Source of the DNA: an uncultured Lachnospiraceae bacterium | GTDB lineage: Bacteria; Bacillota; Clostridia; Lachnospirales; Lachnospiraceae | Length of the DNA stretch: 5,555 bases | Assembly (NCBI GenBank): GCA_949935685.1 | Contig: CATLGN010000138.1 | Location: 1-5,555, forward strand | Reading direction: 5' to 3' | Shown here: positions 4,253 through 5,555 of the stretch, in pieces | Layout of the letters: every line of letters starts with the position of its first letter | Numbering within the stretch: position 1 is the stretch's first letter | Notes under the pieces: generated by a model | The model's input: only the letters and a program-made list of their open reading frames with translations | Told to the model about the DNA's origin: nothing | The model's database searches: none | Program-made: the position numbers and the translations under genes

Positions 4253-4259
4253 GTTTAAC
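4246..4259. promoter_or_regulatory. Candidate LacI-family operator before the MATE promoter
   Basis: GTTATGCGTTTAAC has matching outer arms (GTTA/TAAC) and a central CG, the usual shape of LacI-family sites. Its left half repeats the GTTATG found in the regulator's own promoter. It ends two bases before the MATE -35, where bound protein would hinder RNA polymerase. Confidence 0.4.
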
Positions 4260-4261
4260 TT

Positions 4262-4290
4262 TTGAAGTTATCTTCTTTCGGCTGTACAAT
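4262..4290 (+). promoter_or_regulatory. Promoter of the MATE transporter gene
   Basis: TTGAAG (4262-4267), 17 bases, then TACAAT (4285-4290) form a good sigma-A-type promoter. The start is expected near 4297, giving a leader of about 63 bases before the ATG at 4360. Confidence 0.65.
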
Positions 4291-4359
4291 AGCAGTAATC
4301 CCCGGTGCCATTACACAGCGCCATCATATGGGATCACAATCACCCGAAGGAGAAACGCA

Positions 4360-5555
4360 ATGAAAAACGAAAACCGTTTTTTTCAATCCGTTTGTACGCT
4401 GGCTGTTCCCGTCGCTTTGCAGTTTATGTTACAGGCTTCTTTCAGCATTATTGACCAGATCATGATCGGCCAGCTTGGCAGCGTCAGTGTAGCCGGTCTG
4501 GGACTGGCAGCAAAATTTTCTTCCGTCTTTTCCTTTCTTGTCTCCGCCATCGGAGCCGTAGCGGGGGTCATGCTCTCACAGTATATGGGGCAGAACAACA
4601 GACCGGCGCTGCGCAGAAGTTTTTTTCTGAATCTACAGGTGTCGCTTGCTCTGGCAGGCGTCTTTACAATGCTTTGTCTGTTTTTTCCCCGACAGATCAT
4701 GCGCCTTTATACATCCGATCCCCTGCCTGCAGAAGCGGCGGCTTCCTATCTGTTTCTGATTGCCGGCACATTTTTTCCGATCGCCGGCGCCACGTTACTG
4801 GCCACGCTGTTTCGGTGTATGAACAAGGCCGCTTTGCCTCTGTATGCCAGTATCTTTGCCGCCCTCCTGAACACCGCCCTGAACTATATGCTGATATTTG
4901 GGAAATGGGGCCTGCCCGCGCTGGGGACATCCGGCGCCGCGCTGGCCACTCTGTTTTCACAGGCCGCCAATTTTCTGATTATGCTTGCACTGTTCCATAA
5001 GTGCCCGGCGGTCCTGGCGCACCCTGCCGGAGATTCGCCTTCCGCGGCCGACGCCCCGGAGACTGTCACCCGCAGGCAGTATGCCGCTATTTTGCTTCCG
5101 GTCCTGATCTGTGAATTCATGTGGAATCTGGGAGAAAATGTATATGTGGCAATTTATGGGCATCTGGGCACGGATGCCTGCGCCGCCATGACACTGATCA
5201 ATCCGGTGCAGGGACTGATGATCGGCGCGCTGTGCGGTCTGTCGCAGGCTTCCGGTATTCTGATCGGCCGGAAACTGGGAAGCGGCGCTTATGACGAGGC
5301 ATATCGGGATTCCAAACGGCTGCTGTATTACGGTCTGATCGCCTCCCTGCCCTTTTGCATCCTGATCGTACTGACACGGACATATTATGTCAGTATCTAT
5401 CAGGTATCGGAAACTGTGCGGATGCTGACCACACAAATTCTGATCGCTTACGCCGTGATCTCTCCTTTTAAAATCCAGAATATGATTCTGGGCGGCGGCA
5501 TTGTCCGCAGCGGCGGAAAGACCCGCTATATTATGATTATCGATCTGATCGGCAC
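4360..5555 (+). CDS. MATE-family efflux transporter (3' end outside window)
   Basis: The frame is open from the ATG at 4360 to the window edge, 398 residues of a family that is usually about 440-460. The beginning follows the MATE pattern: LAVPVALQFMLQASFSIIDQ, MIGQLGSVSVAGLGLA (35-50), then many hydrophobic helices. The second, internally related half starts with AILLPVLICEFMWNLGENVYVAIYGHLG after a hydrophilic linker (HPAGDSPSAADAPETVTRRQ) between the halves. MATE proteins export drugs or metabolites against a sodium or proton gradient across the cell membrane; the substrate here is unknown. AAGGAG at 4347-4352, seven bases upstream, fixes the start. It has its own promoter and lies 150 bases after the LacI-type regulator. 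The shared GTTATG elements suggest control by it, so the inducer may be a sugar-like compound linked to the pump. Confidence 0.92.
   Translation, partial: MKNENRFFQSVCTLAVPVALQFMLQASFSIIDQIMIGQLGSVSVAGLGLAAKFSSVFSFLVSAIGAVAGVMLSQYMGQNNRPALRRSFFLNLQVSLALAGVFTMLCLFFPRQIMRLYTSDPLPAEAAASYLFLIAGTFFPIAGATLLATLFRCMNKAALPLYASIFAALLNTALNYMLIFGKWGLPALGTSGAALATLFSQAANFLIMLALFHKCPAVLAHPAGDSPSAADAPETVTRRQYAAILLPVLICEFMWNLGENVYVAIYGHLGTDACAAMTLINPVQGLMIGALCGLSQASGILIGRKLGSGAYDEAYRDSKRLLYYGLIASLPFCILIVLTRTYYVSIYQVSETVRMLTTQILIAYAVISPFKIQNMILGGGIVRSGGKTRYIMIIDLIG

Noticed and set aside
4383..5436. Several - strand open frames and one + strand frame (4674-5000) within the MATE gene.
   Set aside because: The MATE frame is continuous and family-like over the whole stretch. 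The others are frame shadows without initiation signals.

Overview
The window looks like chromosomal DNA from a low-to-mid GC Gram-positive gut-type Clostridia, most likely Lachnospiraceae. The evidence is strong AAGGAGG-type ribosome binding sites, sigma-A-like promoters, tRNAs without an encoded CCA, a holin-like type I toxin, a SigV/RsiV-like stress pair and a LacI-MATE pair. The taxon is inferred from gene style, not proven.

Layout. (1) Positions 1-668 hold two tandem units, about 420 bp apart, of what I read as a type I toxin-antitoxin locus. Each unit has a tiny membrane-peptide gene on the + strand (the first is cut by the window edge) and a convergent antisense RNA of about 100 nt on the - strand. 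A terminator hairpin overlaps the toxin stop codon, and a second hairpin sits on the antitoxin promoter. The visible toxin coding sequence is identical in the two units, while the hairpin loops have diverged. (2) Positions 681-866 hold tRNA-Gly(GCC) on the - strand with its promoter and terminator. (3) Positions 981-1442 encode a small secreted protein with one NPDV/EGR-type repeat. Converging on it is tRNA-Gly(UCC) (1506-1576, -), and the two transcripts share one hairpin terminator. (4) Positions 1645-3072 (-) hold an ECF sigma factor followed by a membrane anti-sigma factor of the RsiV type, behind an ECF-type promoter that is probably autoregulated. (5) Diverging from the sigma gene is a LacI-family repressor (3208-4209, +). 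It is followed by a MATE-family efflux transporter (4360 to the window end, +) with its own promoter.

How the parts work together. The ECF sigma/RsiV pair is a cell-envelope stress switch: the membrane protein holds the sigma factor until an extracellular signal (lysozyme in the studied relatives) triggers its destruction. The promoter of the anti-sigma/sigma operon carries the matching ECF -35/-10 elements, so a positive feedback loop is likely. The LacI regulator probably controls itself and perhaps the MATE pump. GTTATG half-sites lie over its own -10 and immediately upstream of the MATE -35. The most unusual part is the tandem toxin-antitoxin array, where selection appears to have kept the peptide and promoter constant while changing the RNA loops.
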